Assembly: GCA_017556045.1 (NCBI GenBank)
Contig: JAFZFF010000089.1
Coordinates: forward strand, 1 to 59,422
Direction of reading: 5' to 3'
DNA from: Bacteroidaceae bacterium
GTDB lineage: Bacteria; Bacteroidota; Bacteroidia; Bacteroidales; Bacteroidaceae
Length of the DNA stretch: 59,422 bases
The notes under the pieces were generated by a model that was not told the origin of the DNA, made no database searches, and was given only the letters and a program-made list of their open reading frames with translations. The stretch's first letter is position 1. Each line of letters begins with the position of its first letter. Positions 21,001 through 28,722 of the stretch are shown here, one piece after another. The translations under genes were made by a program, and so were the position numbers.

Positions 21001-21378
21001 ACGCTCAGGGATATCCAGTCCGCCGGTATTCTTTTTCTTTACGGCGTTGATGACAATCTCCTCGATCAGGTTCTCATCCTTCATGACGATGTTGAACACT
21101 CTGCGCTCGCCGATAGTGAGTATCTCGGTCTTATAACCGATGTAAGAAATCTGCAGTTTGTCGTTAGTATTCTTCACACGCAATGAGAAGTTACCATTCA
21201 TATCCGTAGTGGTAGCCTCTACGAAACGTCCGGTCTCGTCTACCTCCACGACATTCACCATCATCAGTGGTTCTATAGCGTCGGACACTGTACCCGTAAC
21301 TATCACTTGGGCCAAAGCTGAAGATATGCTCACCGTGAGCATCACCATCAATATATATAGTCTGTTTCTCATAGCCAT
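18094..21378 (-). CDS. SusC/RagA TonB-dependent porin (first pair)
   Basis: This 1094-residue outer-membrane porin has a signal peptide (ending near SALAQ), a carboxypeptidase-regulatory-like domain (VTGTVSDAIEPLMMVNVVEV), a plug with PLIVVDGNVFE and IDVLKDAAATAVWGSQGANG, and a beta-barrel ending RAKSFTCRLNVTF. There is no STN domain. Its ATG overlaps the stop of the preceding FAS1 gene (TAATG), indicating translational coupling; a Met two codons further (21372) is an alternative start. It works with the SusD encoded 12 bp downstream to import an unknown ligand. Confidence 0.96.
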   Translation of the reverse strand: MAMRNRLYILMVMLTVSISSALAQVIVTGTVSDAIEPLMMVNVVEVDETGRFVEATTTDMNGNFSLRVKNTNDKLQISYIGYKTEILTIGERRVFNIVMKDENLIEEIVINAVKKKNTGGLDIPEREMSISAQNLKMSEFEGLNFTSVDEALQGRIAGLDIVMNSGNLGSGTTMRLRGVSSINGNSEPLIVVDGNVFETTGNDDFDYASADQEKFAELLCVNPDDIEEIDVLKDAAATAVWGSQGANGVISIKTKRGVRGPTRVTYSYGMNLTYQPDGIRMLNGDDYTMFMKEAYFNPQLNDAAANLSELNYDPSFSEYQMYNNNTNWVDAVKQIGMKHSHYLSLSGGGEKANFRVSGGYDTESGSIIAQSLDRFSTRVNLDYFVSDRIKIISDFSLTYTDNARNYPYKENDTDIGMLGAAYLKMPNMAIYREDADGNSTGEYYMALQSVPEALKDQRERINPVAVANLAKNDYRSYNLNALFEMQYKLLSPDANGHQLNYNGQVSMAVFNDYTDMFYPRELSTLGWADESVNRSEQSSGKNVSFKTKHTLIYTPKFDNEDNFFTTLLRMEVNSGDGSGYGTISSGLPSGNITSPTAQGQLKNQWTSQSQWRSVYYTYSGHYSYKSKYMLDFSARLDGSTKFGAANRWGVFPALSGRWNIIDEDFMESTRSWLSMLSVRPGWGQVGAQPSAEYLHFSKYSPVDVYGDMAATAPNNIRLSDLKWETKTTWNLGTDLGFFDDLLTMDINVYSQLTEDLLMKDVRIPSSTGFSTLAWKNVGSMRNQGWELNIYGNKCVKVGDFSAGFNFTLGNNVNEIVEMDETVLASLNSDFNYANGSYLTRVQMANAFGSIYGFRYKGVYQYSDYIAGEQENAPVARDVNGNVITDEKGKPLPMMFNYGETNYEFQGGDAIYEDVNHDGNINELDIVYLGNCNPLFTGGFGLRFFYKRWSMNAQFNYRYGSKVLNIAKMNAENMYDNNNQSYAVNWRWRTEGDITTIPRALHQAGYNFLGSDRFVEDGSFCRLNYLQVGYNLDPDIAKRLGVKSAMLSLSANNLFNWTRYSGVDPEVGYGGYGLSTDNSKTPRAKSFTCRLNVTF

Positions 21379-24008
21379 TATTCAATTATAGAGAATTGTT
21401 GTTTGAGGCGCTCCACCTTCTCCTTATATCCCACTACTTGGTCTTTGTGATGATAAAGCGCATCCTTCACGTGGTGTATCACGGCAAACGAAGAGGTCTC
21501 TATCAGCTTTGACTGCTGCAGATCACTTGCGTCAAAGAGATAGTCACGTGTCATGATGTTATAAAGCTTAGGATCCTCAGTGAGCACCTTCTGCACATTG
21601 CCAGCGCCATCAGTCACAGTCAGGTCTGAGTTGGTACCCACCACGCTAAGGCGACAGAATGTACCAGTCTCCTCATCCAAGGTGCTGGTCTCATAGTTAC
21701 CCACATTATGTCCTCCACCTACGTATACCGAGTTGTCCTGTATGTGATAGTTGACAAAGTCTGCGATGATAGCTCTGATAGAGTCGCGGTAGTCGTCCTC
21801 ATCAAAAGAGTAGTTCTCCTCTTGCGAGAGGATAAACTCCTCGGCCTGCTCCATCGTGGGCAGACCAGCTGCTATAGCCTCACGCACGGCCTCGTTTGAG
21901 GGTATATATATAGTATAGTGGTAGGTATTGAATGCCTCTACCGTCTGACCGAACGAAGCGAAATCTTCATCCACATAGAAGGCTCCCGACTCGCCCATCA
22001 GCTTGTGAAACTCATAGAACGGTCCAGGGTTAGCCTCATCGCCCGCCTGTGCTGTGATAGCCGAGTAGGCCGACTGCAGTGAGGTCATCATCACATCAGG
22101 CACGATGTAGGTCTTACCATTACCCTCCTTCGTCTGGTCCTTGATATTATCCAATGTCACATGTATGGGCATCTCCTTCTCGATCTGATAGCCACCATAT
22201 ACATTATATCCACCCTGCGGGCTCACATCTACGCGCACCGTACCGTTAGCCTTGTTGCGATAGTAGAGCTTGCCATCGTGACTGAGGTCGATGGTGTCTA
22301 CGATGATGTGATAGTCAATGATGTCTTCCAAGCGGTCATCCACCTGCGCCAAAGTAGGAGCCGTAGACTTCTCGGCACCCTTGGTACCCGACTCCATATC
22401 GTACTCATAGGCTCTGGCCTTCACGCGCTTGCCCTTCTCATCATAGTAGAACTCCCACACCTCGGGTTCGCCCTTAGCCACTGACAAGGGGTCCACATAA
22501 GCCTTGAAGGCATCGTCGGTGGGGAGGATAAAGCTATAGTATGAGTCCATAGAGAGCAGATAAGCATCGAATCCATACTGCTCGATAGCCCAGCGCATAA
22601 TCTTCATATTCTCATTTACCAACGTCGGAGCTGACACTGCTACATACGATACTGGTGGGAACACGCGGTTAGTGACGAATACCACACCATTACAGCAGAG
22701 GATAGAGCGTACCACGTCATCCTTCTCGATACCCATCTCGACCTGTCCATCATTCTTGACCTGACTGAACTTGCTCGGTACTGATGCCACGAACGAGGGT
22801 TTCATGTGGTTATTGACAAAGTCGTCGATGACATAGTTGGGGACATTCTCCCATGTACCGAAGCGGTCTTTCAGGAACTCACCGCCACCACCATTCCAGT
22901 AGGCATTGAGCGCCTCATCAGAGGGGACAAACATTACGCCCATGTCCTGATGCATCGCCACGATGTTAGAGCTGGTGAAGGTGTTCCATCCCGGATCAAA
23001 CTTAAGATAGCTATCCACCAATGTGTCAGCAGGAGCAGAGATCTGCACCCCGCTCGTAGTAGAGGTGATATAGTTGCCACTGAGACCCGTATTGTGTCCG
23101 TGCGTAGCAAGGTACTTCTTCACATACACCGAGTCAGTGCCTCCATACAGGCGCTGGTACTCGAGCGAAGCGGTGCGGCTGTAGTAGGGAGCAGCGAAGC
23201 GATTGAGCAATTGGCTAAATCTGGTCACCGCGGAATCCGTCGTCACCACCTCAGCCATATTGGTCAGCGGAGTGATGAGGCGCTCCATGCGATGTACTAC
23301 ACCATTCTTACACTTCAAGTTAGGCTCTGCGATGCGTACGCCATTGACAAAGACATCACTCTTGTTATATACATAGCTGGAGTCTTGACCCGTGATGATG
23401 ATATAGTCCTCGGGGCTAAAGTTATTGGCCACGAGATAGTCGTGTGTGAAGTTCACAAGCGGAGCCGGTGAGTTGTCCTTGAGCAATACCAGGCCATCGG
23501 CACGGAAGCTATCCCAGTAGGGCGACTCCGGCAATGCTGTGCCAGGCATCTTATACAGATCATCATATATAGACACTGCCGACGTGCGTCTGATAGTGCG
23601 TCCCTCGAGACGGCCCGATGCGTAGCCCAGCATATCTGAGAAGTACACATTATTGAGCATCGAAGAGTTGAGCAGCAACTTCTTATGCGAGTCACTCAGT
23701 TCGTCATACGACGATACCCCCCAAGCATTGTTGGCAAAGAAAGCATCGAACGTAGCGTCATCTACGACAAACAACGTCTTACTACCCGTCTTAGACAACA
23801 CCTCCGTATAGTCCAAGTCATTGATCAGGCGTACGAAGTAGGTATACGTACCCTCCTCATCGAGAAACTCATAGATACTCTCGCCCAGCCACGTAGGTTC
23901 CTTCTCATCGAGATAGTAATCCTCCCTACAAGAGGTGCATAGCACACACGCCACCATCATGGGCAGCAGCCACCACCTTTGGGCTGTTTTTTTCGATCTG
24001 TTTTTCAT
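21378..24008 (-). CDS. Lipoprotein with four tandem FAS1 domains
   Basis: This 876-residue protein heads the cluster. A lipobox (VLCTSC, Cys27) anchors it, and the gene context suggests the outer membrane. I count four FAS1 domains by their H1 strands: KTLFVVDDATFDAFF (78-91), MGVMFVPSDEALNAYW (356-371), YYSFILPTDDAFKAYV (490-505) and YTIYIPSNEAVREAI (698-712). The matching H2 strands are at about 234-246, 440-450, 630-638 and 838-848. Four FAS1 domains with a lipid anchor suggest a long surface stalk or multivalent binder. The ORF ends in a short Lys-rich helix. Its stop overlaps the susC start. Upstream I find no clear TAnnTTTG promoter; the regulation is unknown. Confidence 0.88.
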   Translation of the reverse strand: MKNRSKKTAQRWWLLPMMVACVLCTSCREDYYLDEKEPTWLGESIYEFLDEEGTYTYFVRLINDLDYTEVLSKTGSKTLFVVDDATFDAFFANNAWGVSSYDELSDSHKKLLLNSSMLNNVYFSDMLGYASGRLEGRTIRRTSAVSIYDDLYKMPGTALPESPYWDSFRADGLVLLKDNSPAPLVNFTHDYLVANNFSPEDYIIITGQDSSYVYNKSDVFVNGVRIAEPNLKCKNGVVHRMERLITPLTNMAEVVTTDSAVTRFSQLLNRFAAPYYSRTASLEYQRLYGGTDSVYVKKYLATHGHNTGLSGNYITSTTSGVQISAPADTLVDSYLKFDPGWNTFTSSNIVAMHQDMGVMFVPSDEALNAYWNGGGGEFLKDRFGTWENVPNYVIDDFVNNHMKPSFVASVPSKFSQVKNDGQVEMGIEKDDVVRSILCCNGVVFVTNRVFPPVSYVAVSAPTLVNENMKIMRWAIEQYGFDAYLLSMDSYYSFILPTDDAFKAYVDPLSVAKGEPEVWEFYYDEKGKRVKARAYEYDMESGTKGAEKSTAPTLAQVDDRLEDIIDYHIIVDTIDLSHDGKLYYRNKANGTVRVDVSPQGGYNVYGGYQIEKEMPIHVTLDNIKDQTKEGNGKTYIVPDVMMTSLQSAYSAITAQAGDEANPGPFYEFHKLMGESGAFYVDEDFASFGQTVEAFNTYHYTIYIPSNEAVREAIAAGLPTMEQAEEFILSQEENYSFDEDDYRDSIRAIIADFVNYHIQDNSVYVGGGHNVGNYETSTLDEETGTFCRLSVVGTNSDLTVTDGAGNVQKVLTEDPKLYNIMTRDYLFDASDLQQSKLIETSSFAVIHHVKDALYHHKDQVVGYKEKVERLKQQFSIIE

Positions 24009-24260
24009 TTATAGTATATGTTTTTACAATTTCTTCACACAAAAGCGACTAATCCGCCATTTCAATCTGCAAATTTGCAAAAAAAACTTTAATTTCACGA
24101 ACAAAAGTTCACTTTTTCTAACACAAAATATTTTATCGTTGTGTCGCGCCTCAACTATGCAGGTAAAAGTTAGCTAAGTCCCCAGCAAACATTAAGGTCT
24201 TTTACCCTAAAATCCCCATTTTCCAGGTGACAAAAGTTTATTTTTGGGGTGGCATGGCAG

Positions 24261-24316
24261 AGCTCATAGCTCAATGCTCATCGCTCATAGCTCAAGGCTC
24301 ACAGCTCATAGCTATT
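24261..24316. repeat. Heptamer array NGCTCAN
   Basis: Seven consecutive units of the form NGCTCAN (AGCTCAT, AGCTCAA, TGCTCAT, CGCTCAT, AGCTCAA, GGCTCAC, AGCTCAT) and one decayed unit run with exact period 7. No gene overlaps it. Confidence 0.85.
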
Positions 24317-24691
24317 ATACAAAGTACTATTTTGCTCGCACTAAGCGAAAAATATTTTTTACTTAGTACTATGTTTTATACTATTTTGCTTTACGCTCGA
24401 AAATCATAGGTTCGTTTTTTAGAAAAGGGCTATTCGTTTTTTAGAAAACACAAAGGCCTTTTCTTGCAATCGAACCTGCGTTTTTTACATCAAAGCTGTT
24501 TGGCAAAATTATCAGAGCTGTCCTCGAGAAAAATCACAGGCCTTCGTTGCAAAAAATGCAGCTGTCCAATTCGTCAAGTGTATACATCGAGTAAGAAATT
24601 TCTACACATGCAATAAAATTATTACGCACCTGCAATATATTTTTTACGTAAGTTAGATATAAGGCTCACGTTTAATAAAGCCCGGAGGCGA

Positions 24692-24739
24692 ATTATCAAT
24701 TATCCATTATCCATTGTCCATTAGCGAGCTCCGCTCGCT
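24692..24739. repeat. Heptamer array ATTRTCM plus stem-loop
   Basis: Four units (ATTATCA, ATTATCC, ATTATCC, ATTGTCC) are followed by TT and then AGCGAGC-TCC-GCTCGCT, a perfect 7-bp stem with a 3-nt loop (24723-24739). The same design (heptamers, TTA, stem with TTC or TCC loop) occurs at 34868 and inside clpB. Confidence 0.75.
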
Positions 24740-24853
24740 CTGCCATGCCACCCCAAAAATAAACTTTTGTCACCTGGAAAATGGCTATTTCGCATAGGTC
24801 ATTCGTCCCAAAACCACGAATCCATCGGATTTTACTAATTTTCCTAAGAGCAG

Positions 24854-24883
24854 ATGGAGGCCACCCACACGGGCAGCCTCCAT
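24854..24883 (-). terminator. Terminator after the thioredoxin-fold lipoprotein gene
   Basis: On the minus strand ATGGAGGC and GCCTCCAT pair perfectly, and the stem continues with two G-U and three G-C pairs to a 4-nt loop (13 bp in all). It lies 43 bp beyond the stop codon. The downstream U-tract is weak. Confidence 0.6.
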
Positions 24884-24925
24884 ACATCTTTAGACATTAC
24901 AATCTATATAAAGTGAGTGTTATCA

Positions 24926-26014
24926 TTACTGCTCCAAGTACTTCCTAATTGCCTGTAGAGTTTCTTCTTCATGTGCTCCACGCTTGAGTATGGTGCCATC
25001 GGGACCCAAGAAGATGATGCTGGGTATACCAGCTATACCGCAGGACTCAGATGGTACACGACCTCCGTTTATAATCTGCGGATAAGGGATACCAAGTTCT
25101 TTGGCAGCCTTTTCAGCATCTTCAGGGTCAGTGTTGCTATCAATGCCAAGAACGATGAGGCCTTTGTCCTTGTACTGCTTATGCAACTTAGCTATCTCGG
25201 GGATTCCTCTACCGTTATTTCTGTTTCCGCGTGATGACCAGAAGTACATCAGTACATACTGTCCGCGTCCCGCATAGTCAGACAAGCGCTGTACCTTGCC
25301 TTTATACTCTACCTCAAAATCGGTATACATGTCACCTTCTCCCTTGCCGGATAAGCGTTTTCTCCTTTCCACCCCACCTTTAAGACCGCTTGAATAAAGC
25401 TGAATGAAGCTGCCAGGTGTAAGCTCTTGGTGAGTATTATCGATGATAGATATAAGCTCTTCATCAGTGAGTAGTTGCTGTATGCCGATATTTTGAATCA
25501 GCGCTGCAGGGACAAGTGTCTGTTTGTGTTGCTGGATAAATGCTGTAATACGCTGCAGCTTCGCTTGTGGACTATCGGTAGTTTCCTTTAGATAGCACAA
25601 TTCGTTATACATGGCATCATTGAGCGGAGTTCCTTGTATGTTGCCTTGCTGAAGATTGTTCACGATAATGTTTCCGTCTTCGAGCACCAATATTTGTGAC
25701 CAATATTCCGTCTTACCGTCCACTGTAAGCTGGATTATGAGGTTGGTTTCTAATTCACACTTCATAATACTTTTCTTTAGAGGTCCGTCTATTGAGCCAG
25801 ACAGCCTAAACGCGCCGTTAGGATTTACTGCAGTTCTTCCACTTAAAATATAGTCCCCATATGCAATGAAAACAGAGTCTGCAGTGACATTCCCATTGTA
25901 ACGACTGAGAACATCGTTGACATTACCTGTAACTGTATAATGAACAGTTTGGTTGCCACATGCCCCCAGCAATAGTGCTGTGACAAGGGCGATAAATAGT
26001 TTTTCCGTCTTCAT
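24926..26014 (-). CDS. TlpA/ResA-like thioredoxin-fold lipoprotein without CxxC
   Basis: This 362-residue lipoprotein (ALLLGAC, Cys19) has an N-terminal beta-rich region of the type found before TlpA domains in Bacteroidota (YTVTGNVNDVLSRYNGNVTA, residues about 26-120) and a C-terminal thioredoxin fold (about 235-362; YVLMYFWSSRG, GLIVLGIDSNTDPEDAEKAA, cis-Pro GIAGIPSIIFLGPDG). The place where TlpA proteins have WCxPC reads FWSSRGNRNNG, so both redox cysteines are missing. Fold and loop are otherwise well kept, which argues against simple decay. It should not act as a dithiol oxidoreductase; a binding or scaffold role is possible. It has its own -7 box and terminator. Confidence 0.85.
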   Translation of the reverse strand: MKTEKLFIALVTALLLGACGNQTVHYTVTGNVNDVLSRYNGNVTADSVFIAYGDYILSGRTAVNPNGAFRLSGSIDGPLKKSIMKCELETNLIIQLTVDGKTEYWSQILVLEDGNIIVNNLQQGNIQGTPLNDAMYNELCYLKETTDSPQAKLQRITAFIQQHKQTLVPAALIQNIGIQQLLTDEELISIIDNTHQELTPGSFIQLYSSGLKGGVERRKRLSGKGEGDMYTDFEVEYKGKVQRLSDYAGRGQYVLMYFWSSRGNRNNGRGIPEIAKLHKQYKDKGLIVLGIDSNTDPEDAEKAAKELGIPYPQIINGGRVPSESCGIAGIPSIIFLGPDGTILKRGAHEEETLQAIRKYLEQ

Positions 26015-26065
26015 AGTTTTATATCATTAATATTGTTTCGTTCCGAGCATTTTCTCGAGTCATTG

Positions 26066-26073
26066 CAAAGGTA
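26066..26073 (-). promoter_or_regulatory. -7 box upstream of the TlpA-like gene
   Basis: TACCTTTG on the minus strand matches TAnnTTTG and lies 51 bp before the start codon. No good -33 element is seen. Confidence 0.5.
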
Positions 26074-26201
26074 AGTATTATATGGCGAATAAAATGAGGA
26101 AATTCCCTCAAAGTTTTGGGGAAATTTCCTCAAAGTGCCCAAAATGAAGTAGACAGTAGATTATAGTAAATCAATATACTCTCCCTATCTATACATAAAG
26201 A

Positions 26202-26231
26202 CCACGCCGGAACTTCACAGCCCCAGCGTGG
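26202..26231 (-). terminator. Terminator after the M56 peptidase gene
   Basis: A 9-bp minus-strand stem (CCACGCTGG with CCGGCGTGG, one U-G) and 12-nt loop are followed by TCTTTAT. It lies 45 bp beyond the stop codon and closes the blaI-M56 operon. Confidence 0.75.
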
Positions 26232-26276
26232 ATTGGTCTGACCTAATTATTAACTTATGTCTCTTATTTACGATTA

Positions 26277-27932
26277 TTATTTCTTTAGACTGAATGCAAT
26301 AGGCATTGTGTATCTTACGCTTACAGGTTCACCGCGTTGCTCGCCAGGCTTCCACTTAGGCATCAAGCCTACGACACGCATGGCTTCTGCATCCAGTTCG
26401 GGATTTACTCCCTGTTTAATGGTGATGTCTGCAATGCTACCATCTTTCTCAATCAAGAATTCTACGATGACCTTGCCTTGAATACCCGCCTTACTTGCAG
26501 CTGTAGGGTACTTGATATTCTGCGAGAAGAACTTGTAACACTCTCCCATACCACCAGGATACTCGGGCATACGCTCCACTACAAAAAAGCTTTCTTTTTT
26601 GCCTGTATTTGACATGACCTCTTTAGGAGCTTCATCTGCAGCAGCTTCCGTCTCTTCTTGTGGAGCATAGCCAACAACTGACATTTCGGGAAAATCCAAC
26701 ACCGCTTCGCTAAGAGCTATCGTCATTGATCTTGCACCACCTTCAGGTACGATGACCGAAAAATCTTGCATGCCGACAAAAGAAAACTTCAGTACATTAC
26801 CTTCGTAGGTGTCGAGAGAGAATTTTCCTTTTTCAGAGACTACACCACCCAAAATGCGCGGATTTCCAGATTTCATTACATATACATTTACGCCAGAAAG
26901 AGGTTTACCACTCTTTGCGTCAACGATTTTTCCAGAGACCTTGACCTTCTTTCTTGCATCAACGGAACTAATACCGTCTTCGCTAAGTTGGTTAGATACT
27001 TCTGGAGTTGCAAATGCACTGAGCAAAATAATTACCAAAGGTAAAATGTAGAGCGCCTTATAACGCTTCCACAAACTGGGGGATTGGTTCTTCATCATAA
27101 CAATACGATTTTTAATAAAACAATGGTTGAAATTATTCGCAAAAGTATATTTCCCTACTCCAACGGCCGTTTTGAGTAGTAGGGTCTGATACTCACTTAT
27201 GGTGACGCCTTGGCACAAGACGTAGTCGTCAGCCTCATATTCGTGTACGTCGCGCAGGCTGGCACCCAGCATGTAGGCAAAGGGATTGTACCACTGGATG
27301 GTCTGCACGAGCATGAGCAGCAGGATATCCCAAGAGTGGTGGCATAGCACGTGGCCGCGCTCGTGGAGCAGTATCTCGTGGCGATGGTGGTGGTAGTCGT
27401 GCTCGCTGATGACGATATGGCGCATCCAGCTGCAAGGGGCTACATCGTCGGCATGGCAGTGGATGGTGATGCCGTCCTCGACGTCGCTCCACAGGCAGCC
27501 TCGACGGATGAGGCGGTGCATGCGGGCAAACTGCCATAGACGGATGATGAGCATGATGAGAGCGCCTATGACGTATAGGTGACATAGCCAAGGGATGAGG
27601 CGGAAGGGCTGATGGCTCACCTCGGTGGTGATCATAGGCTCCATGGTGGCGGTGACACTAATCGGGGTGGGTACGTCTGCCTCAACGACCTGCGCTGTAG
27701 GCAGCGAGGGCAACGAGGAAAACAGCTCGCCCGGGTAGAGGGCGTGGAAGTCGCAGAAGGGCAGCACCAGCGAGAGCACCATGATGGCGAGCAGGGTGAA
27801 GCGGTTTTGACGGAAGAAGCGCTCCTTGCGCAACAGCAGCGTATAGGGTGCATAGAGCAGGGTAAGCACCAGGGTGGTGCTGACGAGGAACGAAGCCACG
27901 TCGCTCACGGGGAGGGTGAAGTCATTGATCAT
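26277..27932 (-). CDS. BlaR1-type M56 membrane peptidase fused to TonB C-terminal domain
   Basis: This 551-residue protein begins with hydrophobic segments (about 14-34, 45-60, 115-133) around a zinc-peptidase site, LLHERGHVLCHHSWD, where HERGH (190-194) is the HExxH motif, and a downstream EYEADDYVL acid motif typical of M56. A fourth membrane segment (LYILPLVIILLSAF) is followed by a carboxypeptidase-regulatory-like domain (VSGKIVDAKSGKPLSGVNVY) and a TonB C-terminal domain (MPEYPGGMGECYKFF to the end). In staphylococcal BlaR1/MecR1 the sensor domain is a penicillin-binding fold; here that is replaced. It overlaps blaI by 4 bp (ATGA), so the pair probably works as sensor-protease and repressor. 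The stimulus is unknown. Confidence 0.9.
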   Translation of the reverse strand: MINDFTLPVSDVASFLVSTTLVLTLLYAPYTLLLRKERFFRQNRFTLLAIMVLSLVLPFCDFHALYPGELFSSLPSLPTAQVVEADVPTPISVTATMEPMITTEVSHQPFRLIPWLCHLYVIGALIMLIIRLWQFARMHRLIRRGCLWSDVEDGITIHCHADDVAPCSWMRHIVISEHDYHHHRHEILLHERGHVLCHHSWDILLLMLVQTIQWYNPFAYMLGASLRDVHEYEADDYVLCQGVTISEYQTLLLKTAVGVGKYTFANNFNHCFIKNRIVMMKNQSPSLWKRYKALYILPLVIILLSAFATPEVSNQLSEDGISSVDARKKVKVSGKIVDAKSGKPLSGVNVYVMKSGNPRILGGVVSEKGKFSLDTYEGNVLKFSFVGMQDFSVIVPEGGARSMTIALSEAVLDFPEMSVVGYAPQEETEAAADEAPKEVMSNTGKKESFFVVERMPEYPGGMGECYKFFSQNIKYPTAASKAGIQGKVIVEFLIEKDGSIADITIKQGVNPELDAEAMRVVGLMPKWKPGEQRGEPVSVRYTMPIAFSLKK

Positions 27933-28318
27933 AGGTCTTCCTCCTGAGCTATGAGGTCCAACAATTCCTTAATCTCCTCTATCGTGAGGTTCTCCTCCTT
28001 GACGAAGAAGCAGAGCATACTCTTGAGGCTACCGCCAAAGAGGTTCTTCTTGGTCTCCTGCATGGCCTTGCGGGCATACTCGGCACGTGTGAGCTTGGCA
28101 ATGTACATGTGGGTCTTGCCCTCGCCCTTGTTCTTGAAGTAGTCGATGTAGCCCTTCTCGTAGAGCACCTTCAGGTTGGTGGCTACGGTAGTGTAGGCTG
28201 GCTTGGGCTCCTCATAGCGGTCGAGGATGTCCCACACGCAGGCGGAGTGGTTGATGTCCCAAAGGATGGACATGATCTGAAACTCGATTCTCGTAAGTGT
28301 ATTGTCTCTCTTTCCCAT
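27929..28318 (-). CDS. BlaI/MecI-family transcriptional repressor
   Basis: This 129-residue protein has the BlaI/CopY winged helix: LTRIEFQIMSILWDINHSAC, then the recognition region AYTTVATNLKVLYEKGYIDY and the wing GEGKTHMYIAKLTRAEYARK. The C-terminal half contains the dimerising helices (EENLTIEEIKELLDLI). Length is normal. Repressors of this family are cleaved or released when a partner M56 protein is triggered; the gene for that partner overlaps by 4 bp downstream. It probably represses its own operon through the dyad described at 28322-28341. Confidence 0.93.
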   Translation of the reverse strand: MGKRDNTLTRIEFQIMSILWDINHSACVWDILDRYEEPKPAYTTVATNLKVLYEKGYIDYFKNKGEGKTHMYIAKLTRAEYARKAMQETKKNLFGGSLKSMLCFFVKEENLTIEEIKELLDLIAQEEDL

Positions 28319-28321
28319 CGG

Positions 28322-28393
28322 TGTAGTGTATTTGTGTTACAGGCTTTCGCCTCATTGCACCAACAAAGTAAAGAAAAGCTAGATGAATTCAAA
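28322..28393 (-). promoter_or_regulatory. Probable promoter and operator of the blaI operon
   Basis: On the minus strand TTTG (28393-28390), 19 bp and TACTTTG (28370-28364) resemble a promoter whose -7 box is one base short of TAnnTTTG. Between it and the start codon lies a dyad with TGTA and TACA ends (28322-28341), reminiscent of the TACA/TGTA halves of BlaI operators but with poor inner symmetry. Confidence 0.4.
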
Positions 28394-28632
28394 GCATGAC
28401 GGAGCGAAAAACTTCCGTCTGTGCCCCGTTTTTAACGAATTTTAATCGAAATAGAGTGAAATGGAGAAGGCTGGGTACTGCTTTTTTATCACAAATGTAG
28501 ACTGTGACAATTAACTTGCGCACTAGAAACATAAAAGCTTTCTTAATCCAAGTATTGTTTATTTGCTCGCTTAATCGTACCTTTAATTTGCTGCGCAACT
28601 TGAAGGTAAGCTGCACTCGTTGAAAATAAAGC

Positions 28633-28663
28633 TTGCTTTATTCACTCGTTTGCATTACCTTTG
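28633..28663 (+). promoter_or_regulatory. Promoter of nanA
   Basis: TTG (28633-28635), a 20-bp spacer and TACCTTTG (28656-28663) match the Bacteroidota promoter consensus. Transcription should begin near 28670, leaving an AT-rich leader of about 52 nt. The rest of the 28319-28722 gap holds the divergent blaI promoter and nothing else I recognise. Confidence 0.75.
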
Positions 28664-28722
28664 CATCTATCAAAAACAAATAATAATTAAAAACGCCTAT
28701 TAACATTTAAGAAATACGTACT

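Larger units (their letters stand above)
24216..24784. repeat. Perfect 48-bp inverted repeat bounding 473 bp of non-coding DNA
   Basis: The sequence at 24216-24263 is the exact reverse complement of 24737-24784, 48 of 48 bases. The inner flank of the left arm runs into a heptamer array (NGCTCAN) and that of the right arm into a stem-loop and another array (ATTRTCM). The 473 bp between hold no gene but several direct repeats, including TTCGTTTTTTAGAAAA twice (24411 and 24433) and TACTATTTTGCT twice. No target-site duplication is visible outside the arms. It may be two copies of one repeat in opposite orientation, a non-autonomous element, or an invertible segment. This accounts for most of the gene-free stretch 24009-24925. 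Confidence 0.85.

Noticed and set aside
22806-23471. A 221-codon plus-strand open frame opposite the four-FAS1 gene
   Set aside because: It is a shadow of the minus-strand FAS1 gene, whose domains are clear.
6782-24008. A classical polysaccharide utilisation locus
   Set aside because: Two SusC/SusD pairs are present, but no glycoside hydrolase, lyase, esterase, sulfatase or hybrid sensor is encoded, so I call it an uptake/adhesion cluster of unknown ligand.
24009-24215. A consensus promoter for the FAS1/SusCD cluster
   Set aside because: I looked for TTG - 19 to 21 bp - TAnnTTTG on the minus strand and found no acceptable match; the TGCAAATTTGCA palindrome near 24070 is suggestive but not enough.
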